A stretch of DNA of 32,267 nucleotides from Crenobacter oryzisoli (GCF_030385785.1 NZ_JAUEDK010000051.1:1-32267); one strand, 5' to 3'; numbered from the stretch's first letter, positions 20,156 to 29,507 are shown. Numbers and translations: made by a program. The notes: a model not told the origin generated them from the letters alone.

Positions 20156-20927
20156 CTACTTTACCTGCCCGGCGTACTGGCTCTTGCAGACCGGCCGACC
20201 TATCGGCAGCAGCAACGGACGCAGCCCTTTAGCCAGTTCCGGCGCACTGTCGGCGTTGCCGGCGAGCGTTAGCCGCGTCCCTGGCTACCAATGCCCTCCC
20301 CCTGCAAAACCAGTGGGCCGGCTAGCGTTGCGAGACTCAGCCCCCCCTTGCCGGCACCGGCCACGCTCAGCCGGTAGCGTCCGAACGGCCGCACCGTGCT
20401 GACATTGGCGCTGGCACGATCCCAGTCCAGCTGCAATTGCCCGATAACTGGCTCCGCTGCCCGGCCCAACTGCCCAGCTGCAACGCCAACCTGCCGCCGA
20501 GACCGGCGTCGCGCCAGGCTGGGACCGCCTCGGCGACCACCACCGCCAGCAATTCCAGCACCCGCTGCTCAATGCGCACACCGTGCCGGTCAGGCGTCGG
20601 CCGGCCCTGTTGGCCCGACGAGTCGAGCCGCCAGGCCAGTTCGCCGCTACGTAAGGCGCGTGGCTCGAGGTGCCAGCCTAGCCGGCTCGACCGCAGCACC
20701 TCGCGCTCCCCCTGATAGTAGAGCATGCAACCACCGTCCCATAGGCTGCCACGGCTCGGCCAAGTGCAGCCGGCCGCCGCGGCTCCGCGCCAGCACCAGG
20801 TCAAGCAGGCTGGCCGGGAGATGCGGGCCTTGTTGCGTGCGGTCTGCTTCTGGGCCGGCAGTCACACCAGCTGATAGCCCCGCACCGTGACCAGCAACAC
20901 GCCCAGCACTATCAGCAGCAGGCGCAC
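20156..20927 (-). pseudogene. Degraded gspN (type II secretion protein N) remnant
   Basis: No single frame is open, but five consecutive pieces in changing frames read like GspN in the right order. They are a hydrophobic anchor RLLLIVLGVLLVTV (stop at 20862-20864); LPASLLDLVLARSRGGRLHL (about 20760-20860); SLWDGG, then LEPRALRSGELAWRLDSSG and AGLGGRLALQL (about 20430-20750); VRPFGRYRLSVAG and LSLATLAGPLVLQGEG (20269-20469); and LTLAGNADSAPELAKGLRPL to a TAG at 20156-20158. Total span is about 257 codons, the normal GspN size, so the damage is small indels rather than large loss. GspN belongs to the outer-membrane type II secretion apparatus. No other intact gsp gene is in the window. Identification is from memory of the family pattern. 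Confidence 0.65.
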
Positions 20928-21347
20928 ACGCGGATTGCGCGCCGTTCACCAGCGGTCGACCTGGGCCAGCAATGCGATTGCTCCAGAACGCGCCGCCGAA
21001 CACCAATGCCCCTGTCAACAGCGCATCAACCGGCACACGGTGCAAGCACGACAAAGACAGGCGCCACCGCGCAATACAACAACGGCGTCGGCGGATGGAG
21101 ACTGGTGGACAGGGACATCGGCGACCAACCTTGTCATTGAATGACTCAAATAGTCAGACTCTAGTTTGAAGACGTCACGTCAACATGATTTTGTCATTTA
21201 ATATTGGCAAAATAAAGTTTAAGTAGTTATCACAAACTTTTCTTCTGGATGATGCAAGCAACTATGCTGGGAATAAACAACACCCTCGTTTAGCCACCAC
21301 TCTTTCTGGGGTGGGCGCTCATGAAGAGATGACGTGGAGGCCCCGGC
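20928..21347. other. Intergenic stretch with a possible gspM trace and an AT-rich segment
   Basis: The part next to gspN (20928-21054) contains a minus-strand reading VPVDALL followed by broken frames ending in a TGA just before gspN. This could be the tail of a gspM remnant, but the match is too short to claim. Bases about 21130-21280 are markedly AT-rich compared with the surroundings and probably hold the promoter of the lipoprotein gene. No gene is supported here. Confidence 0.35.
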
Positions 21348-23188
21348 ATGCATACATCATCGCCATTCAGCTTGTTCGCACTCACTCTGGGCTGCGCTCT
21401 ACTCACCGCCTGTGGGGGGGGAGGCGGTGGCAGCGGCGGGTATAGCAGCAACACCCTTGGCAAGCCGGCCAACGGTGGCAGCACAGGCAGCAACGGCGGC
21501 AGCGCCGGTGACACCGGCAGCAACAGCGGCAGCTCGGGCCAGCCCGATGGCAGCGGCAATGGAGGGGTCGCCCCCCCCCTGCCGCGCAGCATGACCATCT
21601 CCGGCCGAGCAATAGATGGTTATCTGCAGGGCGCCACCGTGTGCGTCGACCTGAACGATAACGGACAATGCGAGCCGGGGGACCCGAGCACCACCACCAG
21701 CGCGAACGGCTCCTACAGCCTGACCGTCGACCCCCAACAAGCGTGGGGCAAAAAGATGCTGGCCGAAGTGGGGCCGAACACCGTCGACATCAGCAGCGGC
21801 GGACACTTCACCACCTCGTTCACCTTGGCCACCGTGATCGAGGATCCAACTACCCCAATCCATATCACGCCGATCACGACCCTGGTCACCGCCAAGCGCA
21901 TCGAGGGCTGGAGCAAGACAGCGGCGGAAATAGCCGTACAGCAGGTCGCGCGCGCCAGCGGCGCGAACCCGGGCAATCTGTACGACGACTACCTGGCCAA
22001 TGGCGACACCGCCACCGCCGATCTTGCCAGCGCCATCATCTCCAAGCTGACCAACGCGACACTGGCCGGCGCATCACCAATCGACCTTGCCAGCCAGCGC
22101 GCGATCGCCAGCGCCATCGTCGACGGCGGCACGCTCAGCAGCGTCAACGCAAGCAGTGTCGCCACCGCCAAGTCGCGGCCGGTATTCACCATCAACCTGA
22201 GCGCCAGCAACATGCTCGGCAATCCGCTCTACAGCTACTTCGGCCTCACTGGCAGCCTGGTCCCGGTGCGCACTGTCGCCCTACTGGCCTCCAACCAGTA
22301 CAGCGTAGACCGTCAGAACTATGCTTCGAGCAGCTGGAGCAGCGCTGCACCGGTCGATTACCACTCCACCCAAGGCGGCAACACCCTACAGGACAATGGC
22401 CGCGGGAGCGGCTTCATCGCTGCTGCCAATCTGGTCCAGCCGTATGGCGTACGCAGCGTGATCAACAATCGCATCCACGCCATCGACCCGAACAGGGGCA
22501 TCAAGGAACCTTCGAGCTGGGCATCAGCAACGCGCTAGTCGCGCCGTTCAGCTATCAAGGCATCGGAGGCTATCTGCTGTGCAATAAGTTCGCCGGCGTT
22601 GGGGCCGTGGCAGCGGTGACCGATGCGATAGGCGGCAACGGGCCGCTCTATGTCACCAATCCGCAGACCGCCAGCGACCGGCTAATGCTGCCATCATCGA
22701 GCAACTGTCCCGGCAACGGCACCATCCCTGGTCGCCAGGGATCACCGAAGACAGCGTCAGCCACTGCAACAACCTAGCCAGCATGCCCCCCCCCCGGCCG
22801 CGTATACCAGCGTCAGCCAGATTTTCGGCCAACCGTTCAGCCAGGGAGATCGGGGCGCCAACATGATCCTCAACCGCAACGGCAGCGGCACGCTGACGGC
22901 GGCCCGAGCCACGCCTACTCGATACCGGTCAGCTGGAGCGCCTAGCCGCGCAACAGCAATGTGCCGGTGATCAACATCCCGCTGACCGACCTGTCGGCCA
23001 TAGGGGACCTCTACGACGCAGATCTGCTGCACCTCGGCGGCAAGGTGATCGCCGCCCTGCGCAACGAGCACCTGAAACGTGGCCAGATGCAACCGGCGAG
23101 CAGCATAGGTCAGGACGACGCGCTGACGGACAGCAACCCGTTCGACCGGCTGTTTGCCGCCGTGCAGTCGATAGCCGGTACGCTCTAA
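21348..23188 (+). pseudogene. Broken lipoprotein gene with homopolymer tracts
   Basis: The first frame (21348-22538, 396 codons) begins with a lipoprotein signal peptide and lipobox LLTAC followed by a Gly run. A Gly/Ser/Asn-rich linker comes next, and then a carboxypeptidase-regulatory-like segment (ISGRAIDGYLQGATVCVDLN). Protein-like sequence continues in other frames to a TAA at 23188: GTFELGISNALVAPFSYQG after about 22503, AAIIEQLSRQRHHPWSPG after about 22684, AYTSVSQIFGQPFSQ after a C10 tract at 22786-22795, and SHAYSIPVSWSA to an in-frame TAG at 22943-22945, then VPVINIPLTDLSAIGDLYDA. Each break is repaired by one base; at the C10 tract, C11 would restore the frame. The intact protein would be about 613 residues, a surface or periplasmic lipoprotein of unknown role. 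The first 396 codons might still be translated. Confidence 0.65.
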
Positions 23189-23244
23189 CGGGGGAACGGT
23201 AAGGCTCCCCCCGCCTCGTCAGGGTGGCCCGCAACTGGCATGCA

Positions 23245-23281
23245 AAAACGGCCGGCGCCCTGACAGGCAGCCGGCCGTTTT
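23245..23281. terminator. Bidirectional terminator
   Basis: AAAACGGCCGGC, a 13-base loop, and GCCGGCCGTTTT. It lies between the broken lipoprotein gene and the convergent acyl-CoA dehydrogenase gene. Confidence 0.85.
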
Positions 23282-23295
23282 CAAGCAGGAGCAAC

Positions 23296-25077
23296 TCAGA
23301 ACTGGCTATCGTCCAACGCCAGCACGCTGTCGGCGCCAGCCACGATTGCAGCGGCGAGCCCCGCCACCTGCCGCAGCAGGTGCTCGCCGTAGAATCGCGC
23401 GGTGATCTGCTTGGCTGCCAGGAACTCGACATCGGCACCGTCTTCGCCCGACTGCGCCTTGGCGATCAACGCCGCGCGGCCAAGCTGCCAACCGCCCAGC
23501 ACGATGCCCATCAGCTTCAGGAACGGCACCGCGCCGGCGCCGGCCAGCTGCGGCTGCGCCGCGAAGGTGTCGACAATGAACGCCACGCAGCGCTCGGCTT
23601 CGACCACGGCAGCGGCGAGATTGGCCGACAGGCTGGCGAAACCGGCCGCCTTCAGCCGCTCGGCGGTGGCGGCCACTTCGTTGAGCAGCCAGCGCGCGGT
23701 GGCACCGTTCTCGCTGGCTGTCTTGCGGCCGATCAGGTCGAGCGCCTGGATGCCGGTGGTGCCCTCGTAGATCGCGGTGATACGCGCGTCACGGTAGTAC
23801 TGCGCCACGCCGGTCTCTTCGATGTAGCCCATGCCGCCGTGCACCTGCACCGCCAGACTGGTGATCTCGTTGGCCTGCTCGGTGTTCCAGCCCTTCACGA
23901 TCGGAATCAGGAAGTTGACCAGCGCCTGGTTGCGTGCACGCTCGTCCGGCACTGGATGACGCGCGGCGCGATCGAGCGCGGCAGCAGTGTAGAAGGCCAG
24001 CGCTCGCTGTGCCTCAATCTGCGCCTTCATCGTCATCAGCATGCGACGCACATCCGGGTGCTTGATGATCGCCACCCCGGCCAGGTCCGGCGAACCGATC
24101 GCACGGCTCTGCACCCGCTCATGCGCATAGGCTACCGCGGCCTGGTAGGCACGCTCGGACACCGCCATGCCCTCGATGCCGACGCCGAGGCGGGCATGGT
24201 TCATCATCGTGAACATATACGACAGACCCTTGTTGGCCTCGCCAACCAGGTAGCCGACCGCGCCGCCGTTATCGCCGAAGCTCATCACAGCAGTCGGGCT
24301 GCCGTGAATGCCCAGCTTGTGCTCCAGCGACACGCAACGCACGTCGTTGCGCTCACCCAGACTGCCGTCGGCATTGATCAGGAATTTCGGCACCACGAAC
24401 AGCGAAATGCCTTTCACCCCGGCCGGCGCGTCCGGCAGGCGGGCCAGCACCAGATGGACGATGTTGTCCGCCATGTCGTGCTCGCCCCAGGTGATGAAGA
24501 TCTTCTGGCCGCTGATGCGGTAGGTACCATCACCTTGCGGCTGCGCCTTGGTGCGCACCTGGGCAAGGTCGGAGCCGGCCTGCGGCTCGGTCAGGTTCAT
24601 CGTGCCGGTCCACTCGCCGGCTGACATCCTGGGCAGATAGACGGCCTTCAGCTCGTCGGACGCATGATGGTTCAGCGCCTCGATCGCCCCTAGCGTCAGC
24701 AAGGGCGCCAGCGAGAACGCCAGGTTGGCGGAGCACCACATCTCCTCGGTCGCCAGCGCCACCAGGGCCGGCAGCCCTTGCCCGCCGAACTTGGCCGGCG
24801 CGCGCAGGCCGACCCAGCCGGCCTCGACATACTGCTGCCAGGCATCCTTGAAGCCCGGCGCGCTGGTGACGATGTTACCGTCGAGCCGCGCGCCCTGGTC
24901 GCCCTGCTTGTTGATCGGCGCCAGCACGTTCTCGGCGAATTTGGCGCCCTCCTCAAGGATCGCGTCGACCAGCTCCACGCTGGCGTCCTCGTAACCGGGC
25001 AGGCTGCACACAGCAGGCAGCTCGGCCAGCTCGTTCAGCGCAAAGCGGATGTCTTTTAGGGGGGCGTGGTAGATCAT
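23296..25077 (-). CDS. Acyl-CoA dehydrogenase (long, DmdC/FadE-like form)
   Basis: A 593-residue FAD enzyme that makes a trans-2-enoyl-CoA and passes electrons to ETF. It shows TEPQAGSD (163-170) in the substrate/FAD region, QVHGGMGYIEE (411-421), and catalytic Glu438 in AIYEGTTGIQ. It is about 200 residues longer than standard ACADs because of an N-terminal extension and a C-terminal helical domain, like the 3-methylmercaptopropionyl-CoA dehydrogenase (DmdC) subgroup. That subgroup is widely used as a fatty acyl-CoA dehydrogenase in Proteobacteria, so DMSP metabolism should not be assumed. GAGGTG precedes the ATG. It lies downstream of etfBA behind a hairpin. Confidence 0.93.
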   Translation of the reverse strand: MIYHAPLKDIRFALNELAELPAVCSLPGYEDASVELVDAILEEGAKFAENVLAPINKQGDQGARLDGNIVTSAPGFKDAWQQYVEAGWVGLRAPAKFGGQGLPALVALATEEMWCSANLAFSLAPLLTLGAIEALNHHASDELKAVYLPRMSAGEWTGTMNLTEPQAGSDLAQVRTKAQPQGDGTYRISGQKIFITWGEHDMADNIVHLVLARLPDAPAGVKGISLFVVPKFLINADGSLGERNDVRCVSLEHKLGIHGSPTAVMSFGDNGGAVGYLVGEANKGLSYMFTMMNHARLGVGIEGMAVSERAYQAAVAYAHERVQSRAIGSPDLAGVAIIKHPDVRRMLMTMKAQIEAQRALAFYTAAALDRAARHPVPDERARNQALVNFLIPIVKGWNTEQANEITSLAVQVHGGMGYIEETGVAQYYRDARITAIYEGTTGIQALDLIGRKTASENGATARWLLNEVAATAERLKAAGFASLSANLAAAVVEAERCVAFIVDTFAAQPQLAGAGAVPFLKLMGIVLGGWQLGRAALIAKAQSGEDGADVEFLAAKQITARFYGEHLLRQVAGLAAAIVAGADSVLALDDSQF

Positions 25078-25120
25078 GTCAGCACCTCGGTTTTCTCGTG
25101 GATTTTCTCGTGATGTAGAA

Positions 25121-25143
25121 AAGGCCGGTCTGACGCCGGCCTT
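25121..25143 (-). terminator. Intrinsic terminator after etfA
   Basis: An 8-bp stem AAGGCCGG/CCGGCCTT with a 7-base loop, followed on the minus strand by TTCT. It separates etfBA from the acyl-CoA dehydrogenase gene, so the latter needs readthrough or its own promoter. Confidence 0.7.
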
Positions 25144-25175
25144 GTTTGCTTCTTCTTGCGACTGCGCCGCGGTCC

Positions 25176-26111
25176 TTACTTGGACAGCTCGGCGATCAGC
25201 TCCGGCACCACGGTGAACAGGTCACCGACGATGCCATAGTCGGCCACTTGGAAGATCGGCGCTTCTTCGTCCTTGTTGATCGCAACGATCACCTTGGAGT
25301 CTTTCATGCCGGCCAGGTGCTGGATCGCACCGGAGATGCCGACGGCGACGTACAGGTCCGGTGCCACCACCTTGCCGGTCTGACCGACTTGGTAGTCGTT
25401 CGGCGCGTAGCCGGCGTCGACCGCGGCGCGCGACGCGCCCACGGCGGCGCCGAGCTTATCGGCCAGCGGTTCGATCACGGCCTTGAACTGTTCTTCCGAG
25501 CCCAGCGCACGGCCGCCCGACACCACCACCTTGGCTGAAGCCAGTTCCGGGCGGTCGGACACGGTTAGCTCCTGGCCGATGAACTGCGACAGCGCGCTGT
25601 CGGCTGCAGCAGTGGCGCTTTCAACGTTGGCCGAACCGGTCTCGGCGGCGGCCTCGAATGCGGTGGTGCGCACGGTCACCACCTTGATCGGGTCGCTCGA
25701 CTGCACGGTGGCCAGCACGTTGCCGGCGTAGATCGGACGCACGAAGGTGTCGGTCGACTCGACGGCGACAATGTCGGACACCGGCGCCACGTCCAGCAGT
25801 GCCGCGACGCGCGGCAGCAGGTTCTTGCCGAACGAGGTCGCCGGAGCGAACACGTGGCTGTACTGCTTGGCCTGCTCGACCACCAGGGCCGACAGGCTTT
25901 CGGCCAGGCCGTGTGCATACTGAGCGGCGTCGACATGCAGCACCTTGGCCACGCCGGCCAGCTTGGCAGCAGCGGCGGCAGCGGCCGCCGCGTTCTGACC
26001 GGCCACCAGCACATGGATGTCTCCCCCCACCTTGGCGGCGGCGGTGACGGTATTCAGGGTGCCTGCCTTCAGGCTCTGGTTGTCGTGTTCAGCGATAACG
26101 AGAATAGCCAT
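25176..26111 (-). CDS. etfA: Electron transfer flavoprotein alpha subunit
   Basis: A 311-residue FAD-binding subunit of ETF that takes electrons from acyl-CoA dehydrogenases to ETF-ubiquinone oxidoreductase. The N-terminal domain begins [14 protein letters not shown]. The FAD domain in the last third has [10 protein letters not shown], then [20 protein letters not shown] and [20 protein letters not shown], the classic EtfA signature. Length is normal. It starts three bases after the etfB stop, so the two are translationally linked. Confidence 0.97.
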   Translation of the reverse strand: MAILVIAEHDNQSLKAGTLNTVTAAAKVGGDIHVLVAGQNAAAAAAAAAKLAGVAKVLHVDAAQYAHGLAESLSALVVEQAKQYSHVFAPATSFGKNLLPRVAALLDVAPVSDIVAVESTDTFVRPIYAGNVLATVQSSDPIKVVTVRTTAFEAAAETGSANVESATAAADSALSQFIGQELTVSDRPELASAKVVVSGGRALGSEEQFKAVIEPLADKLGAAVGASRAAVDAGYAPNDYQVGQTGKVVAPDLYVAVGISGAIQHLAGMKDSKVIVAINKDEEAPIFQVADYGIVGDLFTVVPELIAELSK

Positions 26112-26114
26112 GAT

Positions 26115-26864
26115 TTACAGCACCTTTGCTTCGTTCTTGAGTTTGGCGACCAGCTCGGCGGCGTTCGCCACCTTGATGCCGGCCGAGCGTTTGGCCGGTT
26201 CGGCCACTTTCAGCGTCTTCAGGCGCGGCGCGATGTCAACGCCCAGGTCGGCCGGGGTCAGCTTGTCGAGCGGCTTCTTCTTGGCGGCCATGATGTTCGG
26301 CAGCTTCACATAGCGCGGCTCGTTCAGGCGCAGATCGGAGGTAATCACTGCCGGCAGCGCCAGCTTCACGGTTTCCAGACCGCCGTCCACCTCGCGGGTA
26401 ACAGTGGCAGTCTCGGCGTTCAGCTCCACCTTGGAGGCGAAAGTGCCTTGACCCCAGCCCAGCAGCGCGGCCAGCATCTGGCCAGTCTGATTGGCGTCGT
26501 CGTCAATCGCCTGCTTGCCGAGAATGGCGAGGCTCGGTTGCTCCTTGTCGGCCACAGCCTTCAAGAGCTTGGCCACCGCCAGCGGCTGCAGCTCGGCGTC
26601 GGTCTCGACGTGCACTGCACGGTCGGCACCCATCGCCAGCGCGGTACGAAGCGTTTCCTCACACTGCTTCACGCCTAGTGACACCACCACGATCTCGCTG
26701 ACCTTGCCGGCTTCCTTCAGGCGCACTGCCTCTTCCACCGCAATCTCGTCAAACGGGTTCATCGACATCTTGACGTTGGCGATGTCCACGTCGGAACCAT
26801 CGGCCTTGACCCTGACTTTCACGTTGTAATCCACAACGCGCTTCACAGCGACTAAAGCTTTCAT
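26115..26864 (-). CDS. etfB: Electron transfer flavoprotein beta subunit
   Basis: A 249-residue AMP-binding subunit of ETF. It starts [19 protein letters not shown] and carries the conserved [17 protein letters not shown] segment near residue 36, [17 protein letters not shown] near 120-136, and the recognition-loop region followed by the [20 protein letters not shown] segment near 190. Length is normal. It is first in the etfB-etfA operon; the acyl-CoA dehydrogenase downstream is its likely electron donor. Confidence 0.97.
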   Translation of the reverse strand: MKALVAVKRVVDYNVKVRVKADGSDVDIANVKMSMNPFDEIAVEEAVRLKEAGKVSEIVVVSLGVKQCEETLRTALAMGADRAVHVETDAELQPLAVAKLLKAVADKEQPSLAILGKQAIDDDANQTGQMLAALLGWGQGTFASKVELNAETATVTREVDGGLETVKLALPAVITSDLRLNEPRYVKLPNIMAAKKKPLDKLTPADLGVDIAPRLKTLKVAEPAKRSAGIKVANAAELVAKLKNEAKVL

Positions 26865-26937
26865 GGGAAATTGCTAACCTCTCACGTAGGGATGATCGGA
26901 GTGTTGATATGGCGCCAGTTCAGCCGGCATCGGGGCC

Positions 26938-26966
26938 ATTGTCGGCCAGTGCGCGGATTCAAACAA
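26938..26966 (-). promoter_or_regulatory. Predicted etfB promoter
   Basis: On the minus strand: TTGTTT (26961-26966), a 17-base spacer and GACAAT (26938-26943), about 70 bases before the etfB start. Confidence 0.4.
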
Positions 26967-27190
26967 GCGTTTAACCAACAAAATATGGGACCGGCGTCGT
27001 CAAAACGCAACGCTGTGTTCTCGCCCAACGACGGTCCAACAATCGGGTCAGCCCAAGTCTACCTGTCGGACAGTCTTTTTGCACGGCACCTACCAGACGC
27101 CGACACGCCCTGCCGGCAGCGGAAACGCGCGACACCACAGAGGTGTCAGGCCACTTGCACGCGATGATCGACGGGTCTCGCGTTGACACT

Positions 27191-27220
27191 TTGGCAAGCA
27201 CCGGCAATTGCTGCCACAAT
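27191..27220 (+). promoter_or_regulatory. Predicted maoC promoter
   Basis: TTGGCA (27191-27196), an 18-base spacer and CACAAT (27215-27220), 36 bases before the ATG. A TTGACA at 27183-27188 is too far from this -10. Confidence 0.45.
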
Positions 27221-27256
27221 GGCCTGGCAATTCCATTCGAATAAAGGGCTAACCAG

Positions 27257-27682
27257 ATGGCAACCGTGTTCTTCGAAGATATCCAGATCGGCCAGTCGGC
27301 CAGCTACGCCAAAACCATCAACGAAGCGGACATCCTGCTGTTCGCGGGCGTGTCCGGCGATGACAACCCGGTGCATATCAACCAGGAGTACGCCGAGACC
27401 ACCCGGTTCGGCGGCCGCATCGCCCACGGTATGCTCACCGCCAGCCTGATCTCGACCGTGGTCGGCACCAAGCTGCCCGGCGAAGGCGCGATCTACGTGT
27501 CGCAGTCGACTCAGTTCAAGGCCCCGGTGCGCATCGGCGAAACCGTCACCGCCATCGCCACGGTCAGCGCGCTAGACCCAGTGAAGAAACGCGTCACCTT
27601 CAAGACCGAGTGCCGGGTGAAAGACCGGGTCGTACTGGAGGGCGAATCGGTGCTGGTCGCCCCGTCGCGAGTCCCGCAATGA
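27257..27682 (+). CDS. MaoC-like (R)-specific enoyl-CoA hydratase
   Basis: A 141-residue hot-dog-fold hydratase. The hydratase-2 motif GVSGDDNPVHIN gives the catalytic Asp35 and His40, and FGGRIAHGML follows at 51-60. This is the PhaJ/FabZ-like short form that hydrates trans-2-enoyl-CoA to (R)-3-hydroxyacyl-CoA. With the nearby acyl-CoA dehydrogenase and ETF it could tap beta-oxidation intermediates, for example for polyhydroxyalkanoate precursors; that role is inference. No pha gene is seen here. Its stop overlaps the GNAT start (ATGA), indicating coupled translation. Confidence 0.92.
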   Translation: MATVFFEDIQIGQSASYAKTINEADILLFAGVSGDDNPVHINQEYAETTRFGGRIAHGMLTASLISTVVGTKLPGEGAIYVSQSTQFKAPVRIGETVTAIATVSALDPVKKRVTFKTECRVKDRVVLEGESVLVAPSRVPQ

Positions 27683-28137
27683 ACACGACCCGACTCTACG
27701 CCGCCACCGATGCGCAAGGCCAGATTCTCGACCCGGTACAGCTAGGCAAGGCATTGCCGGTGCACCGTCAGCTGCGCCCGCGACTACCGGCCGACGAGGC
27801 CGGCTACCTGACGACTCTCGCGCGGGTGTGTGCCGACGGCGGCCGGATCGAGCTCGCGCTGCAGGGCGACCAAGTGGTCGGGGTGGCGCTGTACCGCATC
27901 TACGAAAACACCTACGAGGGGCGGCGCCTCTATATCGACGATCTGGTCACCGACGAGGCACATCGCTCGCAGGGGGTCGGCTCGCTGCTGTTGGCACGCT
28001 GCGAGGCGATCGCCTACGCGGCAGGCTGCCGCTTTTTGACGCTAGACTCCGGCACCCATCGCACCGACGCGCACCGCTTCTACTTCCGCGAAGGCATGGT
28101 GATCAACGCCTTCCACTTTACCCGCGAGCTCGACTGA
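27679..28137 (+). CDS. GNAT family N-acetyltransferase
   Basis: A 152-residue GNAT protein. The acetyl-CoA pyrophosphate loop RSQGVGSLLL is at 96-105, after a LYIDDLVTDEAHR strand (84-96). A later DAHRFYFREGMVINAFHF (130-147) gives motif B. The target (small molecule or protein) is unknown. ATG 27679 overlaps the maoC stop by four bases and is preferred over the upstream open frame inside maoC. The pair is probably one transcript. Confidence 0.88.
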   Translation: MNTTRLYAATDAQGQILDPVQLGKALPVHRQLRPRLPADEAGYLTTLARVCADGGRIELALQGDQVVGVALYRIYENTYEGRRLYIDDLVTDEAHRSQGVGSLLLARCEAIAYAAGCRFLTLDSGTHRTDAHRFYFREGMVINAFHFTRELD

Positions 28138-28138
28138 G

Positions 28139-28282
28139 TCATAGCTCACATCGCATCAGCACCCGGCGCGCCATCGGGAAACCGACGGCGCGCTTCGCCT
28201 CTCGACAGGCCAAGAGGTCGCATCCCATTCGCTTTCGGTCGGCGTCATGAAGCCGCATCGCGCGTAGAACGGCGCGTTCCCA
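28139..28282 (-). pseudogene. Possible remnant of a second GNAT-like gene
   Basis: On the minus strand a short reading APFYARCGFMTPTESEWD looks like motif B of a GNAT domain. Just after it, a different frame reads LLACREAKRAVGFPMARRVL and ends at a stop at 28139-28141. No upstream acetyl-CoA loop is visible, so at most the C-terminal third remains. The match is short and the call is tentative. Bases 28283-28424 show nothing further. Confidence 0.3.
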
Positions 28283-28424
28283 CATCAGCCCGCTTGGTGG
28301 TGGCTCGCTCGATCGCCAGCAGCGGTCAGCTCATCAGTCTGAGCCGACCGGAGCGTCCATCGGGTCGGAAGGTTCGTCGAAGATTGAGGGTCAATAGACA
28401 GAGATTGCAACAGGTCTGGGCGGC

Positions 28425-29507
28425 TCACCCCGGCTCCACGCCATGCCGTGCTAACGCCCAGCGGGTCGGTTCGCGCACCAGTTCGTCCGGGTGGTCGGCA
28501 CGCGCCATCAGCACAGCAATCACCACATCCGACGTCGGTGCATTGCCAAGGCCGACCGCGATATTCGACAGCCACTTCAGATAACCGATACGGTAGATCG
28601 GGCTACCAGCCATCCGGGTCTTGAACTCGTTTTCACTCCAGCCGAACAGTTCGACGAGGCTCACGTCGTCGAGACCGTGACGCACCGCAAAGTCCGGCTC
28701 CGCGGTGTGCACGGCGAAACGGTTCCACGGGCAAGCCAGCTGACAGTCGTCGCAACCGTAGACCCGGTTGCCGATCAGCGGCCGTAACGGCTCGGGAATC
28801 GCGCCCTTCAGTTCGATCGTCAGGTAGGAAATGCAGCGGCGCGCGTCGACCGTGTACGGTTCGACGATCGCCCCGGTCGGACAAACGTCGAGGCAGCGGG
28901 TGCAACGGCCGCAGTGTTCCGCCTCGCTCTCGTCCGGCGGCAGCGGCAGGTCGGTGACCAGTTCGCCGAGGAAGAACAGCGAACCTTGTCCCTTGTTGAG
29001 CAGCAGGGTGTGCTTGCCGCGCCAGCCAAGGCCCGCCTGCGCCGCCAGCGCCACTTCGGCAATCGGCGCGCTGTCGGTAAACACCCGGTAACCGAGCGGC
29101 TGTATCGTTTCGGCTAGCCGGTCGGCCAGCTTCTGCAGCCGATTGCGAACCACCTTGTGGTAATCGCGGCCGAGAGCGTAGCGGGAGATATACGCAGCGT
29201 TGCCGTTCGCCAGTACCGCGTCGGACGACTTCGCCTCGGCCGGCCAATAGTGCATGCGCAGCGACACCACCGACAGCGCACCGGGCACCAGCTCGGCTGG
29301 ACGCACCCGCAACTGGCCGTGACGCGCCATATAGTCCATTTCACCGTGGTAGCCGGCTTCCAGCCACGCGACCAGCCGCTCGCCTGCCTCGGCGGGCAGT
29401 TCGGCCCGGCTTATACGGGCGTCGGCGAAGCCCAGTTCGCGCGCCCAATCTTTAATTTGCCGCACCAATTCGGGATAATTCGGGTTTTCGGAGTTGCTTG
29501 CCTGCAT
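28425..29507 (-). CDS. queG: Epoxyqueuosine reductase
   Basis: A 360-residue cobalamin- and Fe-S-dependent enzyme that catalyses the last step of tRNA queuosine synthesis. Two 4Fe-4S clusters are shown by Cys199, 202, 205 and 209 (CGRCTRCLDVCPTGA) and Cys252, 255 and 259 (CDDCQLACPW), with Cys225 as further ligand. The N-terminal cobalamin-binding domain includes LGRDYHKVVRNRL and TDSAPIAEVALA. A C-terminal HEAT-like tail follows. The start codon overlaps or abuts that of divergent tsaE. Part of its 5' end recurs at 30539-30575 because of a duplication. Confidence 0.96.
   Translation of the reverse strand: MQASNSENPNYPELVRQIKDWARELGFADARISRAELPAEAGERLVAWLEAGYHGEMDYMARHGQLRVRPAELVPGALSVVSLRMHYWPAEAKSSDAVLANGNAAYISRYALGRDYHKVVRNRLQKLADRLAETIQPLGYRVFTDSAPIAEVALAAQAGLGWRGKHTLLLNKGQGSLFFLGELVTDLPLPPDESEAEHCGRCTRCLDVCPTGAIVEPYTVDARRCISYLTIELKGAIPEPLRPLIGNRVYGCDDCQLACPWNRFAVHTAEPDFAVRHGLDDVSLVELFGWSENEFKTRMAGSPIYRIGYLKWLSNIAVGLGNAPTSDVVIAVLMARADHPDELVREPTRWALARHGVEPG

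Larger units (their letters stand above)
26865..27256. other. Intergenic region between divergent etfB and maoC
   Basis: A 392-base stretch with no frame that looks like a real gene. It holds a predicted promoter toward etfB (26938-26966) and one toward maoC (27191-27220). A short CTGTC-G-GACAG palindrome followed by TCTTTTT lies near 27064-27080 and may be a small terminator or remnant. Nothing else is recognised. Confidence 0.5.

Noticed and set aside
21414-22795. Calling the lipoprotein gene phase-variable outright
   Set aside because: Only one of the breaks lies in a homopolymer tract; the others and the TAG would not be repaired by slippage, so plain decay is at least as likely.
23224-24624. 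A 466-codon plus-strand open frame
   Set aside because: It is antisense to the acyl-CoA dehydrogenase gene and begins inside the terminator.
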